From: Sphingomonas chungangi
GTDB taxonomy: Bacteria; Pseudomonadota; Alphaproteobacteria; Sphingomonadales; Sphingomonadaceae
Length of the DNA: 64,000 nt
Assembly: GCF_013778325.1 (NCBI RefSeq)
Contig: NZ_JACEIB010000026.1
Span: 310,001-374,000, forward strand
Direction: 5' to 3'
Shown here: positions 18,329 to 30,563 of the stretch, one piece after another
Layout of the letters: each line of letters opens with the position of its first letter
Numbering within the stretch: position 1 is the first letter of the stretch
The notes under the pieces: generated by a model
What the model saw: only the letters and a program-made list of their open reading frames with translations
The model's database searches: none
What the model was told of the DNA's origin: nothing
Made by a program: the position numbers and the translations under genes

Positions 18329-19251
18329 CGCTCGGCATCGAGCGCGGCCATGCAGCCGGTGCCGGCCGCCGTGATCGCCTGGCGGTAGATCTTGTCCATC
18401 ACGTCGCCGCAGGCGAAAACGCCTGGCACCGAGGTGCGCGTCGTGCCCGGCTCCACCTCGATATAATGATCGGCGTCGAGCTCCAGATGGCCTTGGAACA
18501 GCTCGGTCGCCGGGTGGTGGCCGATCGCGACGAAGCCGCCATGCACGTCGAGCCGGCTGCTCTCGCCCGTCCGCGTGTCCTTGAGGTTGAGCGCGACGAG
18601 GCCTTCATTGCCCTCGCCGCCGACGAACTCCTCCACCTCGGTGTTCCACAGCACCTTGACGCCGTGATGCTTGAACAGCCGCTCCTGCAGGATCTTCTCG
18701 GCGCGCAGCGTATCGCGGCGGTGAATCAGCGTGACGTCATGGCTGTGGTTGGTGAGGTAGAGCGCCTCCTCCACCGCGGTGTTGCCGCCGCCGATCACCG
18801 CCACCTTCTTGCCGCGGAAGAAGAAGCCGTCGCAGGTTGCGCAGGCGGAGACGCCCTGCCCGCGCAGCTTCTGCTCGCTGTCGAGGCCCAGCCACTTGGC
18901 CTGCGCGCCGGTCGCGATCACCAGTGTATCGCCGAGATAGACATGGCCGCCGTCGCCGACGAGGCGGAACGGGCGCTGCGAGAGATCGACCTCGACGATC
19001 GTGTCCCACATCATCTGCGCGCCGACATGCTCGGCCTGCGCCTGCATCTCCTCCATCAGCCAGGGACCTTGGATGACCTCGCGGAAGCCGGGATAATTTT
19101 CGACGTCGGTGGTGGTGGTGAGCTGCCCGCCCGGCTGGATGCCCTGCACGACGATCGGCGCCATGCCCGCGCGCGCGCCATAAATGGCGGCGGACAGGCC
19201 GGCGGGGCCGGAGCCGAGGATGAGCATGCGGGTGGAGTGCGTGGCGGTCAT
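18277..19251 (-). CDS. trxB: Thioredoxin-disulfide reductase
   Basis: A 324-residue flavoenzyme that reduces thioredoxin with NADPH. The FAD-binding motif GSGPAGLSAAIYG is at residues 13-25. The redox pair is Cys137/Cys140 in ACATCDGFF, followed by the NADPH motif GGGNTAVEEAL. The C-terminus has the second FAD motif GVFACGDVMDK near 283. Length is normal for the family. I use the ATG at 19251 (MTATHSTRML). The gene is convergent with hydrolase 1, and their coding ends overlap by 52 bp. Confidence 0.97.
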   Translation of the reverse strand: MTATHSTRMLILGSGPAGLSAAIYGARAGMAPIVVQGIQPGGQLTTTTDVENYPGFREVIQGPWLMEEMQAQAEHVGAQMMWDTIVEVDLSQRPFRLVGDGGHVYLGDTLVIATGAQAKWLGLDSEQKLRGQGVSACATCDGFFFRGKKVAVIGGGNTAVEEALYLTNHSHDVTLIHRRDTLRAEKILQERLFKHHGVKVLWNTEVEEFVGGEGNEGLVALNLKDTRTGESSRLDVHGGFVAIGHHPATELFQGHLELDADHYIEVEPGTTRTSVPGVFACGDVMDKIYRQAITAAGTGCMAALDAERYLAEADFEAEEAVAAE

Positions 19252-19351
19252 GGCAAGCCTTCGTGTCGGAATCAAACGCTCAAATAGGGTTCCGACACCC
19301 CTTCACGCAACCGCGGGATTTCCGTTCACCGATATCGATCGCGCGATGCGA

Positions 19352-19596
19352 TCAGCCGTGCGGTTTTGGCTCCGGAGGCAACGGAAGCTGGGCCGGCGTG
19401 CCGGGCGCCGGCGCCGGATCTTCGGCCGAACCGGCGTCGGCAGGTGGCACCGCCAGCGGCTCCGGCCCATTCTTCTGGCGCGCCGCAGCACCCACCGGCT
19501 GGGCCGGCTTGTCGTCGGCGGGTGCCAATTGAACCTTCGGCGCGGGCGCCGCCGCGATCAGCAACCCGCCCGCAACGAGACCCAATACGACACGCA

Positions 19597-19600
<4 letters not shown>
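19352..19600 (-). CDS. Small proline-rich secreted protein coupled to ppdK
   Basis: An 82-residue protein with an N-terminal hydrophobic stretch (MRVVLGLVAGGLLIAAAPA) that looks like a signal peptide or anchor. The rest is rich in Pro, Ala and charged residues with no recognisable fold. Its ATG at 19600 overlaps the ppdK stop (19597-19599) as ATGA, which suggests coupled translation and supports a real gene. I recognise no family. A second Met at residue 2 is an equally possible start. Confidence 0.55.
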
Positions 19601-22305
<2,705 letters not shown>

Positions 22306-22310
22306 GAATC

Positions 22311-24440
22311 TTATCCCTCTATCTTCGAGAAATCGGCGATCTTGTGCATTGCAGCACGCAATTTTTCAAGTAGAGCAAGCCGAGTGGTGCGCTTCGCCTG
22401 TTCTTCCGAATTGACGATGACGTCATCGAAGAAGCGATCGATCGCCGGGCGAATGACTGACAACGCCGTCATCGCACCCGCGAAATCTTCCGTCTCGATT
22501 GCGGCTTCCGCGATCGGCAATTGCGCGTCGAGCACCTCGGCCAGCTTCGCTTCCGCAGCATCGGGGGTATAGGCGAAACCGGCGAAGGGCTGCGCCTCGG
22601 TGCCCTTCTTCGCCTCGGCGCGCAGGATGTTGGCGGCGCGGCGATAGCCGGCGAGGAGATTGGCCCCCTCCTCCGTCTCGACGAACGCCTGCAGCGCCTT
22701 CACCCGGGCGAGCAGTCGGACGAGATCGTCCTCCCCGCCGAGCGCGAACACCGCGTCGATCAGGTCGTGGCGGACACCCGCCTCGCGCTGCTGCACCTTG
22801 AGGCGGTCGGCGAAGAAGGCTGGTAGCGAGGCGAAAGTCGCTTTCATCGCCTTATTATGTGCGTCGAATTGATCGTCCGGCATTTCTGGTGAGCAACGCA
22901 GGTCCGTTAGCCCCCGCAAACCCCGACTGATCCACTCCGATAGATCCAATCGCAGATCGTTGCGGGTGACAAGTTCAAGAACGCCAAGGGCAGCGCGGCG
23001 AAGTGCGAACGGATCCTTCGATCCCGTCGGCGGCATGTCGGCGTAAAAAAATGCGATCAAAGTATCCAGCTTGTCCGCCAAGCTCACCGCAACCGTCACC
23101 GGTGCGGTGGGGACGTCGTCGCCCTGGCCGACCGGCTTGTAGTGATCGCGGATGGCGTCGGCGACGGCATCGCGCAGGCCCTCGGCCCGCGCATAATAGC
23201 CGCCCATCACGCCCTGCAGCTCGGGGAACTCGCCGACCATGCCGGTGACGAGGTCCGCCTTGGCGAGCCGCGCGGCTTGCTCGGCCTCGTCGGTGCTGGC
23301 GCCCTTGACGATCCCCTCCTCCACCAGCCAGCGCGCCAGCTTCGCGACGCGCTCCACCTTGTCGGCGACGGTGCCGAGCTTTTCGTGGAAGACGATCTGG
23401 TCGAGCTTCTTCGCTTGGCTCTCGAGCGGAACCTTGAGGTCCTGCTCCCAGAAGAAGCGCGCATCGGACAGCCGCGCGGCGAGCACCTTGGCGTTGCCCT
23501 CGACGATCTTCACGCCGCCGTCCGTCGCGACGATGTTGCCGGTGCAGACGAAGGCCGGAGCCAGTGCGCCCGCGCCATCGGTGCAAGCAAAATATTTCTG
23601 ATTGGTCCGCATGGTGAGCTGGATCACCTCGCGCGGCACCTCGAGGAACGCCGGATCGAAATGGCCGAGCAGCGGCACCGGCCATTCGGTGAGGCCCGCA
23701 TTCTCGGCGACCAGCCCCTCGTCGGGCACTAGCGCGAGGCCCTCGGCGGCAGCGGCAGCCTCGGCGCCCTCGCGGACGATGCGGCGGCGCTCCTCGCTGT
23801 CGACGATGACGTGGCAGGCGCGCAGCTTGCACGCATAGTCCGCCGCCGAACCGATCGTCACGACGTCCGGATGGTGGAAGCGATGGCCGACCGTGGTCGC
23901 GCCCGAGGCGACGCCGGCGATTGCGAACGGCACCACGTCCTCGCCGAACAGGGCGACGATGCCCTGCAGCGGGCGCACCCAGCGCAGGCTCTCGGTGGAG
24001 AGCGAGGCCTCGCCCCAGCGCATCGACTTGGGCCAGGGGAAGGCGCGCACGATCGCGGGGATCGCCTCGGCCAGCACCTCGGCGGTCGGACGGCCGGGCT
24101 TCTCGATGACCGCGAACAGCACCTTGTTGCCCTTGGCATCCTCGCGCTCGACCAGTTGGTCGCGGGTCAGCCCGGTCTTGCCGAGGAAGCCGGCGAGCGC
24201 CTGCTCCGGCGCATCGGCGCGCGGGCCTTTCAGCTCCTCCGAGACGGCCTCGGTGGCGGCGGGCAGGCCCCTAGCGATCAGCGCGAGGCGGCGCGGCGTG
24301 ACGAAGCTCTCGATGGCGTCCGCCTTGAGGCCGCTCTTCGCCAGCTCCGCCTCGAACAGACGCGCGAGATCGGCCGACGCCTTCTCCTGCATCCGCGCCG
24401 GGATTTCCTCGGAGAGCAGTTCGAGCAGGAAATCGGTCAT
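22311..24440 (-). CDS. glyS: Glycine--tRNA ligase beta subunit
   Basis: A 709-residue beta subunit of the heterotetrameric glycyl-tRNA synthetase. The start [18 protein letters not shown] is the family signature. HD-like and anticodon-binding parts follow in the middle and C-terminal thirds, with [31 protein letters not shown] near 505-535. I use the ATG at 24440 because it overlaps the glyQ stop as ATGA. The frame stays open upstream inside glyQ but that is a shadow. Confidence 0.97.
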   Translation of the reverse strand: MTDFLLELLSEEIPARMQEKASADLARLFEAELAKSGLKADAIESFVTPRRLALIARGLPAATEAVSEELKGPRADAPEQALAGFLGKTGLTRDQLVEREDAKGNKVLFAVIEKPGRPTAEVLAEAIPAIVRAFPWPKSMRWGEASLSTESLRWVRPLQGIVALFGEDVVPFAIAGVASGATTVGHRFHHPDVVTIGSAADYACKLRACHVIVDSEERRRIVREGAEAAAAAEGLALVPDEGLVAENAGLTEWPVPLLGHFDPAFLEVPREVIQLTMRTNQKYFACTDGAGALAPAFVCTGNIVATDGGVKIVEGNAKVLAARLSDARFFWEQDLKVPLESQAKKLDQIVFHEKLGTVADKVERVAKLARWLVEEGIVKGASTDEAEQAARLAKADLVTGMVGEFPELQGVMGGYYARAEGLRDAVADAIRDHYKPVGQGDDVPTAPVTVAVSLADKLDTLIAFFYADMPPTGSKDPFALRRAALGVLELVTRNDLRLDLSEWISRGLRGLTDLRCSPEMPDDQFDAHNKAMKATFASLPAFFADRLKVQQREAGVRHDLIDAVFALGGEDDLVRLLARVKALQAFVETEEGANLLAGYRRAANILRAEAKKGTEAQPFAGFAYTPDAAEAKLAEVLDAQLPIAEAAIETEDFAGAMTALSVIRPAIDRFFDDVIVNSEEQAKRTTRLALLEKLRAAMHKIADFSKIEG

Positions 24441-25333
24441 GCCGCCCATCCCGGAAAGCGCGCTTCCCATTCGGGCGCGTTCTTCTCCATCCAGCTCGCG
24501 CAAGCGCCCTTCGCCAGATCGCGGACACGGCCGATATAGGCTTGGCGCTCGGCGACCGAGATCACGCCGCGCGCCTGCAGCAGGTTGAAGGTGTGGCTCG
24601 CCTTGATCGCCTGCTCGTAGGCTGGCAGCGGCAACTTCCTGTCGAGGCACACCTGGCATTCGGCAGTCGCCTTGCGGAAGGTGTCGAACAGCGCTTCAGT
24701 GTTCGCGACCTCGAAATTGTAGGCGCTCTGCTCGCGCTCGTTTTCCAGGAAGACGTCGCCGTAGGTCACGCCCTCGTCGTTGAAGCGCAGATCGTACACC
24801 CGGTCCACGCCCTGAATATACATGGCGAGGCGCTCCAGCCCGTAGGTCAGCTCGCCCAGCACCGGCTTGCAGTCATAGCCGCCGACCTGCTGGAAATAGG
24901 TGAACTGGGTCACCTCCATGCCGTCGCACCAGACCTCCCAGCCCAGCCCCCACGCGCCGAGCGTCGGGCTTTCCCAATCGTCCTCGACGAAGCGGATGTC
25001 GTGCTTCGTGAAATCGATGCCGATCGCCTTCAGCGAGCCGAGATACAGCTCCTGCAGGTTCGGCGGCGAGGGCTTCAGCACCACCTGATACTGGTAATAA
25101 TGCTGGAGGCGGTTCGGATTCTCGCCGTAGCGGCCGTCGGTCGGGCGGCGCGAGGGCTGGACGTAGGCGGCCTTCCACGGCGTCGGCCCGAGCGCGCGCA
25201 GCGTGGTCGCGGGGTGGAAGGTGCCCGCCCCCATCTCCATGTCATAGGGCTGGAGGATCAGGCAGCCCCGGTCGCTCCAATAGTCATGGAGAGTCAGGAT
25301 CAGCCGCTGGAAGCTCATGGGCTCTGTGGACAT
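24437..25333 (-). CDS. glyQ: Glycine--tRNA ligase alpha subunit
   Basis: A 298-residue class II aminoacyl-tRNA synthetase catalytic subunit. The motif [27 protein letters not shown] begins near residue 13, and [27 protein letters not shown] contains motif 2. Translation may start at 25333 (MSTEPMSFQ) or five codons in at 25318 (MSFQRL). It is first of the glyQ-glyS-ppdK run. The TraB-like gene reads away from it on the other strand, with 83 bp between the two starts. Confidence 0.97.
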   Translation of the reverse strand: MSTEPMSFQRLILTLHDYWSDRGCLILQPYDMEMGAGTFHPATTLRALGPTPWKAAYVQPSRRPTDGRYGENPNRLQHYYQYQVVLKPSPPNLQELYLGSLKAIGIDFTKHDIRFVEDDWESPTLGAWGLGWEVWCDGMEVTQFTYFQQVGGYDCKPVLGELTYGLERLAMYIQGVDRVYDLRFNDEGVTYGDVFLENEREQSAYNFEVANTEALFDTFRKATAECQVCLDRKLPLPAYEQAIKASHTFNLLQARGVISVAERQAYIGRVRDLAKGACASWMEKNAPEWEARFPGWAA

Positions 25334-25416
25334 GGGTGCCGCCTCTGGCGTGTCGGTACGCGTGGGTCAAGCAAAGGGCGCTTGTGCGCGCCCAAGCCGG
25401 GTGTAAGGCGGACGAT

Positions 25417-26328
25417 ATGAAGCTGACTCGCTGGCGCACGATAGCCGCCGCTTTCCTCGCCCTGCTCCAGCCTGCCTTGCCCTCCGCGCTGCTGGCCCGC
25501 CAGCATGTCGCGAAGCCGCAGGCGCATCCCGCGGTGTGGCGCGTGCAGAAGGGCAATTCGACCGTCTATCTGTTCGGCACGATCCATGCGCTGCCGCCGA
25601 ATTTCGAGTGGGAGACGCCGGAGGTGCGAAAGGTGGTCGGCAGCGCCGACAAGCTCGTGCTTGAGGCGGTGATCGATCAGGATCCGACCAAGTCTGCCGC
25701 CGCCTTGTTCAAGATCGGCATGGCACCGGGCGAAATCGCCCCGCTCGCCGAGCGGATCGATCCCAAATATCGGACGGCGCTGACCGATCTGGAGAAGAAG
25801 TCCGCCGTTCCTGCAGCGACACTCGACAAGATGAAGACGTGGGCGGCGGGCATGGTGCTATTCGGCGCGACCGTGCAGACGCTCGGCGTCAACTCGGCGG
25901 ACGGCGTGGAGGAGCGGCTGAAGGCCGAGTTCCGTGCCGCCAACAAGCCCATCGAAGGGCTGGAGACGCTGGAGCAGCAGCTCGGCTTCTTCGACACCAT
26001 GGCCGAGCCGCAGCAGCGCGAGTTCCTGGAGGGCGTGGTCGATCAGCAGGCCGACGACGTCGCCGATTTCGGCAAGATGCTGGGCGCCTGGGCGCATGGC
26101 GACGAGAAGGGCATCGCCCGGAGCTTCGACAAGGACATGAAGAAGTCGGACGCGCTGCGGACCGTCCTGATCGCGCGGCGAAACGCGCATTGGGCGGACG
26201 CGATCGTGGCGCGGCTCAACCAGCCCGGCACGCAGCTGGTGGCGGTGGGCGCCGGGCATCTCGTCGGCCAGGATTCGGTGCAAGCGATGCTGGCGAAGCT
26301 GGGCTATCAGGCGGTGCGGATCGAATAG
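25417..26328 (+). CDS. TraB/GumN family protein
   Basis: A 303-residue protein with an N-terminal signal peptide (MKLTRWRTIAAAFLALLQPALPSALLA). The mature part begins with the TraB/GumN signature: VWRVQKGNSTVYLFGTIHALPPN, including the conserved G-T-x-H. The C-terminus has the second family motif LVAVGAGHLVGQDSV. Family members are metalloprotease-like proteins of uncertain function. I use the ATG at 25417, preceded by AAGGCGGACGAT. An in-frame ATG at 25336 would add 27 residues before the signal peptide and is less likely. Confidence 0.9.
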   Translation: MKLTRWRTIAAAFLALLQPALPSALLARQHVAKPQAHPAVWRVQKGNSTVYLFGTIHALPPNFEWETPEVRKVVGSADKLVLEAVIDQDPTKSAAALFKIGMAPGEIAPLAERIDPKYRTALTDLEKKSAVPAATLDKMKTWAAGMVLFGATVQTLGVNSADGVEERLKAEFRAANKPIEGLETLEQQLGFFDTMAEPQQREFLEGVVDQQADDVADFGKMLGAWAHGDEKGIARSFDKDMKKSDALRTVLIARRNAHWADAIVARLNQPGTQLVAVGAGHLVGQDSVQAMLAKLGYQAVRIE

Positions 26329-26441
26329 CCACGCAGCGCTTGCCGAATCCCGCAATCTCCCCTATGCGCGCCCGCTTGCCGTGCAGGGTCATCCCTGGAG
26401 GCCTGTTCGGCATGTCACACTGTTATATTGGAGATTGAGCG

Positions 26442-27074
26442 ATGAGCGATCAGCTGACGCTGTCCGCCGAAACGCGCGATCGGGCTGGCAAGGGAGCCTC
26501 CCGTCATCTGCGCCGTGAAGGCCGCGTCCCCGCCGTGATCTACGGCGACAAGAAGGATCCGATCGGGATCAGCGTCAACGAGCGCGAGCTCGCCAAGATG
26601 CTGGGTACCGGCCACTTCATGAACTCGATCGTGATGATCGAGGGTGCCGACAAGGCCGCGATCCGCACGCTGCCGAAGGACGTGCAGTTCCACCCCGTCA
26701 CCGATCGCCCGCTCCATGTCGACTTCTTCCGCGTCGGCGAGCATTCGACCATCCATGTCAACGTGCCGCTCGTCTTCGTCGACGAGGAGGCCTCGCCGGG
26801 GCTGAAGCGCGGCGGCGTGCTCTCGATCGTCCGTCATGACGTCGAGCTGATCGTCGATGCCGCCGAGATTCCCGACCAGATCACCGTCAGCCTCAAGGGC
26901 TTCGACGTGGGCGAGTCCATCCACATCTCGGCCGTGACGCTCCCCAAGGGCGCCAAGGCCGCGATCGACGATCGCGACTTCACCGTCGCCACGATCACCG
27001 CTCCGTCGGCGCTGAAGTCGGCCGAGGGCGCTTCCGAGGCCGAAGCGGAAGCCGAGGGCGGCGAGGAAGCTTAA
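26442..27074 (+). CDS. rplY: 50S ribosomal protein L25/general stress protein Ctc
   Basis: A 210-residue long-form L25 (Ctc type). The N-terminal 5S rRNA-binding domain (about 1-95) contains [20 protein letters not shown]. The C-terminal beta domain (about 100-190) is followed by an acidic Glu/Ala-rich tail ([13 protein letters not shown]). It is followed by pth, a very common neighbour, though a palindromic repeat separates the two here. A GGAGATTGAGCG region precedes the ATG. Confidence 0.97.
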   Translation: MSDQLTLSAETRDRAGKGASRHLRREGRVPAVIYGDKKDPIGISVNERELAKMLGTGHFMNSIVMIEGADKAAIRTLPKDVQFHPVTDRPLHVDFFRVGEHSTIHVNVPLVFVDEEASPGLKRGGVLSIVRHDVELIVDAAEIPDQITVSLKGFDVGESIHISAVTLPKGAKAAIDDRDFTVATITAPSALKSAEGASEAEAEAEGGEEA

Positions 27075-27082
27075 GCGACCTC

Positions 27083-27153
27083 CGTCCAGCCTGAGCGAAG
27101 TCGAAGGCCACGCGATGCTGTGGCTGCACTTCGACTTCGCTCAGTGCGAACGG
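27083..27153. repeat. Palindromic intergenic repeat, copy 1 (rplY-pth)
   Basis: The arms CTGAGCGAAGTCGAAGGC and CTTCGACTTCGCTCAGTGCG are inverted relative to each other and could fold into a long hairpin. The left edge is worn (GTCCAG instead of GTTCG). It belongs to the family seen at 30114, 32356, 36831, 42551, 43633 and 55997. Confidence 0.8.
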
Positions 27154-27176
27154 ATACTGGAACCGGGAACCGGCTG

Positions 27177-27746
27177 ATGCAGATCTGGGCGGGCCTCGGC
27201 AATCCTGGTGCGCAATATGCGATGCACCGGCACAATGTCGGCTTCATGGCGGCGGACGCCATCGCCGAAACCTACGATCTTTCTCCGGAGAAGAAGGCCT
27301 TCCACGGCTGGGTGCGCGAGGGTCGCGTGGGATCGGAGAAGATTCTGCTGCTGAAGCCCGGCACCTTTATGAACGAGAGCGGCCGCGCGATCGGCGAGGC
27401 GATGCGCTTCTATAAGCTCGATGTCGGCGACGTGACGGTTTTCCACGACGAGCTGGATCTGGCCGCGTTCAAGGTGAAGGTGAAAACCGGCGGCGGCACC
27501 GCCGGTCATAACGGCCTTCGATCGACAGAGGCGCATATCGGAAACGCCTTTCGCCGCGTGCGCCTGGGCATCGGCCATCCCGGGCACAAGGATCGGGTCA
27601 CCGGTCATGTCCTTGGAAACTACGCGAAATCTGAGATGGACGATCTTGCCGACATGCTCGGCGCGATCGCGGCCGAGGCTCCCCGCCTCGCGAGCGGTGA
27701 CGATGTCCGCTTCATGAACGAAGTTTCGTTACGCCTGCAAAACTGA
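27177..27746 (+). CDS. pth: Peptidyl-tRNA hydrolase
   Basis: A 189-residue enzyme that releases peptides from peptidyl-tRNA. Conserved residues are visible: GLGNPG at 6-11, catalytic His19 in MHRHNVGF, Asn66 in GTFMNESG, and Asp91 in FHDELDL. The block GGGTAGHNGLRS follows near 101. I use the ATG at 27177 (MQIWAGLGNPG); the in-frame open sequence upstream is the palindromic repeat. Confidence 0.97.
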   Translation: MQIWAGLGNPGAQYAMHRHNVGFMAADAIAETYDLSPEKKAFHGWVREGRVGSEKILLLKPGTFMNESGRAIGEAMRFYKLDVGDVTVFHDELDLAAFKVKVKTGGGTAGHNGLRSTEAHIGNAFRRVRLGIGHPGHKDRVTGHVLGNYAKSEMDDLADMLGAIAAEAPRLASGDDVRFMNEVSLRLQN

Positions 27747-27815
27747 ATGGCGGTTCAGAGAGAAACCGTTATGGCTGTTCTTCGTTGATCCGGCGCAACG
27801 AAGGAGAGTTCCGTC

Positions 27816-28124
27816 ATGAAGCGTAAGTTCATCCTGGCCGCTATGGCCGCTGTCGTCGCCACCCCGGTCGCGATGCCGGCCCCGGCGCTCGCCCGCCATC
27901 ATCACGATGACTATTATGGTCGCGACGGCCGCTATCGCTATCACTGCAAGCGTTCGAGCGGCACCACGGGCCTGATCGCCGGCGGCGCGGGCGGCGCGCT
28001 GGTCGGCAACGCGCTGGGCGGCGGTACGCTCGGCACGGTGGCCGGCGGCGTCGGCGGCGCCCTGCTCGGCCGCCACCTCGACAAGAAGCACGACGCCGCG
28101 CAGAACCGCCGCAACGGCTGCTGA
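27816..28124 (+). CDS. Glycine-zipper (2TM) secreted protein
   Basis: A 102-residue protein. Residues 1-26 form a signal peptide (MKRKFILAAMAAVVATPVAMPAPALA). A His/Tyr-rich stretch (RHHHDDYYGRDGRYRYH) follows. Residues about 52-85 have the glycine-zipper pattern GLIAGGAGGALVGNALGGGTLGTVAGGVGGALLG, as in the 17-kDa antigen-like family associated with the outer membrane. A good ribosome binding site (AAGGAGAG) lies just upstream. It is convergent with the TonB-family gene. Confidence 0.85.
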   Translation: MKRKFILAAMAAVVATPVAMPAPALARHHHDDYYGRDGRYRYHCKRSSGTTGLIAGGAGGALVGNALGGGTLGTVAGGVGGALLGRHLDKKHDAAQNRRNGC

Positions 28125-28133
28125 GCGGGTTAG

Positions 28134-28892
28134 CTAGGGTCCGGACCGCGAGGATTCATCGGAATCCTCGCGGTCCATCTGCCATCCGACACTGTCTATA
28201 ATCTGGGTCCGAAACGGCGTTCCGTCCTGATCCTTCGCCGGCTTATAGCGGAAATGCTGCTGGATCGCGACGCATGTCGCTGAGTCGAGCGCTGCATTGC
28301 CGCTCGTTCCCGTCACCTGGCACGTCCCGATATGCCCGTCGGTTTCGACGCTGTAACGGACATGGACGATCCGCATGGTCGCATCGATCATGTGGCGGAC
28401 GTCCGGTGGCAGCCACGATATCTTCATGCGGTCTTGGATCGCGCGAGGCGGCGTATCCCCGCCGTCGCCGTCGCCCCCTCCGCCATAGCCGCTGCCCTCG
28501 CCGCCAGCGCCCTGGCCGGGGCCGGCACGATCAGACGCGCCGGTTTCCGAGGCCATCCCGACGTTCGGCTTGGGTGCGGCGTTGACCGGCGGCGGGACCG
28601 GCGCGGGCAGCGGCGGCGGGGCGACGATGGGCGTCGCCTTGTTCTTGAGATTCGGGGGCGACGGTTTGCCCTTCGCCCGGTCCGTCATCGGGCGGACGAT
28701 CTTCACCTCGGGCTTCGGCTTGGGCGGCGGCGGTGCCATAATGTCGATCATCCGCAACGCCCGCTGCACGCGCACGAACGGCGAGACCTTCAGCCCGGAG
28801 ACCAGGCCATAGCCCACCAGTGCGACGATCAGTGCCGAGCCGCCGGCCGACCAGGCCCGCTCCTTGACCGGTGTCTCCGTGACGAAGCTCAT
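28134..28892 (-). CDS. TonB-family energy transducer
   Basis: A 252-residue TonB-like protein. It has one N-terminal membrane helix (about 14-32), a proline-rich periplasmic spacer (APPPPKPKPE near 50, then PPPLPAPVPPPVN), a Gly/Asp-rich link (about 140-165), and a C-terminal TonB domain (VRYSVETDGHIGTCQVTGTSG onward). The receptor it serves is not known; the two TonB-dependent receptors of the window lie more than 23 kb away. I use the ATG at 28892; another at 28910 would add six residues. Its last codons lie in a perfect palindrome. Confidence 0.82.
   Translation of the reverse strand: MSFVTETPVKERAWSAGGSALIVALVGYGLVSGLKVSPFVRVQRALRMIDIMAPPPPKPKPEVKIVRPMTDRAKGKPSPPNLKNKATPIVAPPPLPAPVPPPVNAAPKPNVGMASETGASDRAGPGQGAGGEGSGYGGGGDGDGGDTPPRAIQDRMKISWLPPDVRHMIDATMRIVHVRYSVETDGHIGTCQVTGTSGNAALDSATCVAIQQHFRYKPAKDQDGTPFRTQIIDSVGWQMDREDSDESSRSGP
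28143..28176. terminator. Perfect 15-bp inverted repeat between convergent genes
   Basis: GGACCGCGAGGATTC, loop ATCG, then GAATCCTCGCGGTCC. The stem is perfect over 15 bp. It lies inside the last codons of the TonB-family gene and 19 bp past the stop of the convergent glycine-zipper gene. It could act as a terminator for the glycine-zipper transcript, but no T-run follows on either strand. Confidence 0.55.
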
Positions 28893-28996
28893 GAAGTGCC
28901 AACGCCCCATGCGGCTGGCATATCCATCGCACACTCGCTATCTGGCCGGCACGATATGGGCACCCCGCCCTCCTCACGCAAAGGCACGAGCATAAT

Positions 28997-30094
28997 ATGG
29001 GTTTCCGCTGCGGCATCGTCGGCCTGCCCAACGTCGGCAAGTCGACCCTCTTCAACGCGCTGACCGAGACGGCCGCCGCGCAGGCCGCCAACTACCCCTT
29101 CTGCACGATCGAACCAAACGTCGGCAACGTCGCGGTCCCCGATCCACGCGCCGACAATCTCGCAGAAATCGCGCATTCCGCCAAGATCATCGAGACGCAG
29201 TTGGGCTTCGTCGACATCGCCGGGCTGGTGCGCGGCGCGTCCAAGGGCGAGGGCCTCGGCAACCAGTTCCTCGCCAACATCCGCGAGGTGGACGCGATCA
29301 TCCACGTGCTGCGCTGCTTCGAGGGCGAGGTGACGCACGTCGAGGGCAAGGTCGATCCTATCGCCGATGCCGAGACGGTGGAGACCGAGCTGATGCTCGC
29401 CGATCTCGACAGCCTCGAGCGGCGCGTGCCGAACCTGCTCAAGAAGGGCGCGCAGGGCGACAAGGAGTCCAAGGCGCAGGCCGCCGTGCTGGCGCCGGTG
29501 CTGGACCTGCTGCGCGACGGCAAGCCCGCCCGCCTCGGCCGACCGTCCGATCCGGAAGAGGCCGCGATCTTCGATCAGGCGCAACTGCTGACCGGCAAGC
29601 CCGTCCTCTACGTCTGCAACGTCGACGAGGGCGCAGCGGCCGACGGCAATGCGCTGTCCGCCCGCGTGTTCGAGAAAGCCAAGGCCGAGGGTGCGCAGGC
29701 GGTGGTCGTCTCCGCCGCGATCGAGGCCGAGATCGCCACCATGGCGCCCGAGGATCGCGGCGAGTTCCTGTCCGACCTTGGCCTTACCGAGACCGGCCTC
29801 GCCCGCGTGATCCGGGCGGGTTACGCGCTGCTCGACCTCATCACCTTCTTCACCTGCGGCCCGAAGGAAACCCGCGCCTGGACGCTCGCCAAGGGCAGCA
29901 AGGCTCCGCAGGCGGCGGGCGTGATCCACTCGGACTTCGAGCGCGGCTTCATCCGCGCCGAGACGATCGCCTATGACGATTATGTCGCCTGCAACGGCGA
30001 GACCGGCGCGCGCGACGCGGGCAAACTGCGATCGGAAGGCAAGGATTATGTCGTCCACGACGGCGACGTGATGCTGTTCCGCTTCAACGTCTGA
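28997..30094 (+). CDS. ychF: Redox-regulated ATPase YchF
   Basis: A 365-residue Obg-family P-loop ATPase (OLA1/YchF). G1 is GLPNVGKSTLFNALT at about residues 8-22, and the NYPFCTIEPNVG block marks the family. The C-terminal TGS domain spans about 278-365 with FFTCGPKETRAWTL and HSDFERGFIRAE. It binds ribosomes and has a role in stress responses. It is divergent from the TonB-family gene with a 104-bp gap. Confidence 0.97.
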   Translation: MGFRCGIVGLPNVGKSTLFNALTETAAAQAANYPFCTIEPNVGNVAVPDPRADNLAEIAHSAKIIETQLGFVDIAGLVRGASKGEGLGNQFLANIREVDAIIHVLRCFEGEVTHVEGKVDPIADAETVETELMLADLDSLERRVPNLLKKGAQGDKESKAQAAVLAPVLDLLRDGKPARLGRPSDPEEAAIFDQAQLLTGKPVLYVCNVDEGAAADGNALSARVFEKAKAEGAQAVVVSAAIEAEIATMAPEDRGEFLSDLGLTETGLARVIRAGYALLDLITFFTCGPKETRAWTLAKGSKAPQAAGVIHSDFERGFIRAETIAYDDYVACNGETGARDAGKLRSEGKDYVVHDGDVMLFRFNV

Positions 30095-30113
30095 AAACAG
30101 CGCCTAAAATATC

Positions 30114-30197
30114 CCGTTCGTCCTGAGCGAAGTCGAAGGACGTGCTGCAAGCAACATCGCCTGCGGCACGCACTTCGACAGGCTCAGTGCGAACGGG
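30114..30197. repeat. Palindromic intergenic repeat, copy 2 (after ychF)
   Basis: The left arm is CGTTCGTCCTGAGCGAAGTC and the right arm GACAGGCTCAGTGCGAACG, with GAAGGACGTGC and GCACTTC inside. It sits between convergent ychF and the next small minus-strand gene. It has the best-preserved edges of the family. Confidence 0.85.
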
Positions 30198-30202
30198 TTA
30201 GG

Positions 30203-30448
30203 TTACTTCGAGTTCGAATCCACCGCGTCGCCCACCTTGTCCGCCGTGTGGCTGACGCTGGTGGCGGCGCCGGTGATCGCCTTGTCCTTGGCGGTCTGCG
30301 CAGGCGCCACGGTGAACAGGTACCAGGCGCCGACGATCACCGCCGCCAGCAGCACGATGGCGAGGATGATCGTCCCGCCGCCGCCGCGCTTCTCGATGAT
30401 GGTGGTGTGGGTGCCAGGCTCGGCATCCGTGGTGCGATAGTCGGTCAT
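30203..30448 (-). CDS. Small single-pass membrane protein
   Basis: An 81-residue protein. The N-terminal 25 residues are polar (MTDYRTTDAEPGTHTTIIEK), followed by a membrane helix (GTIILAIVLLAAVIVGAWYLF, about 26-46) and a periplasmic tail rich in Ala, Lys and Asp ending NSK. I chose the ATG at 30448, seven bases after GAGGGAG. An ATG two codons upstream at 30454 has that site too close. I recognise no family. It is likely a small inner-membrane protein. Confidence 0.7.
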   Translation of the reverse strand: MTDYRTTDAEPGTHTTIIEKRGGGGTIILAIVLLAAVIVGAWYLFTVAPAQTAKDKAITGAATSVSHTADKVGDAVDSNSK

Positions 30449-30563
30449 ATTCATACTCCCTCGTCCGGCCCCGTAGCGGCGCATCAACCTGCGGCGGACG
30501 ACGCTTGTTCCGGATTGGGTAGTCCGTTGCGATCTGCTACGCAGTCGCCAAAGGAGATGCAGG

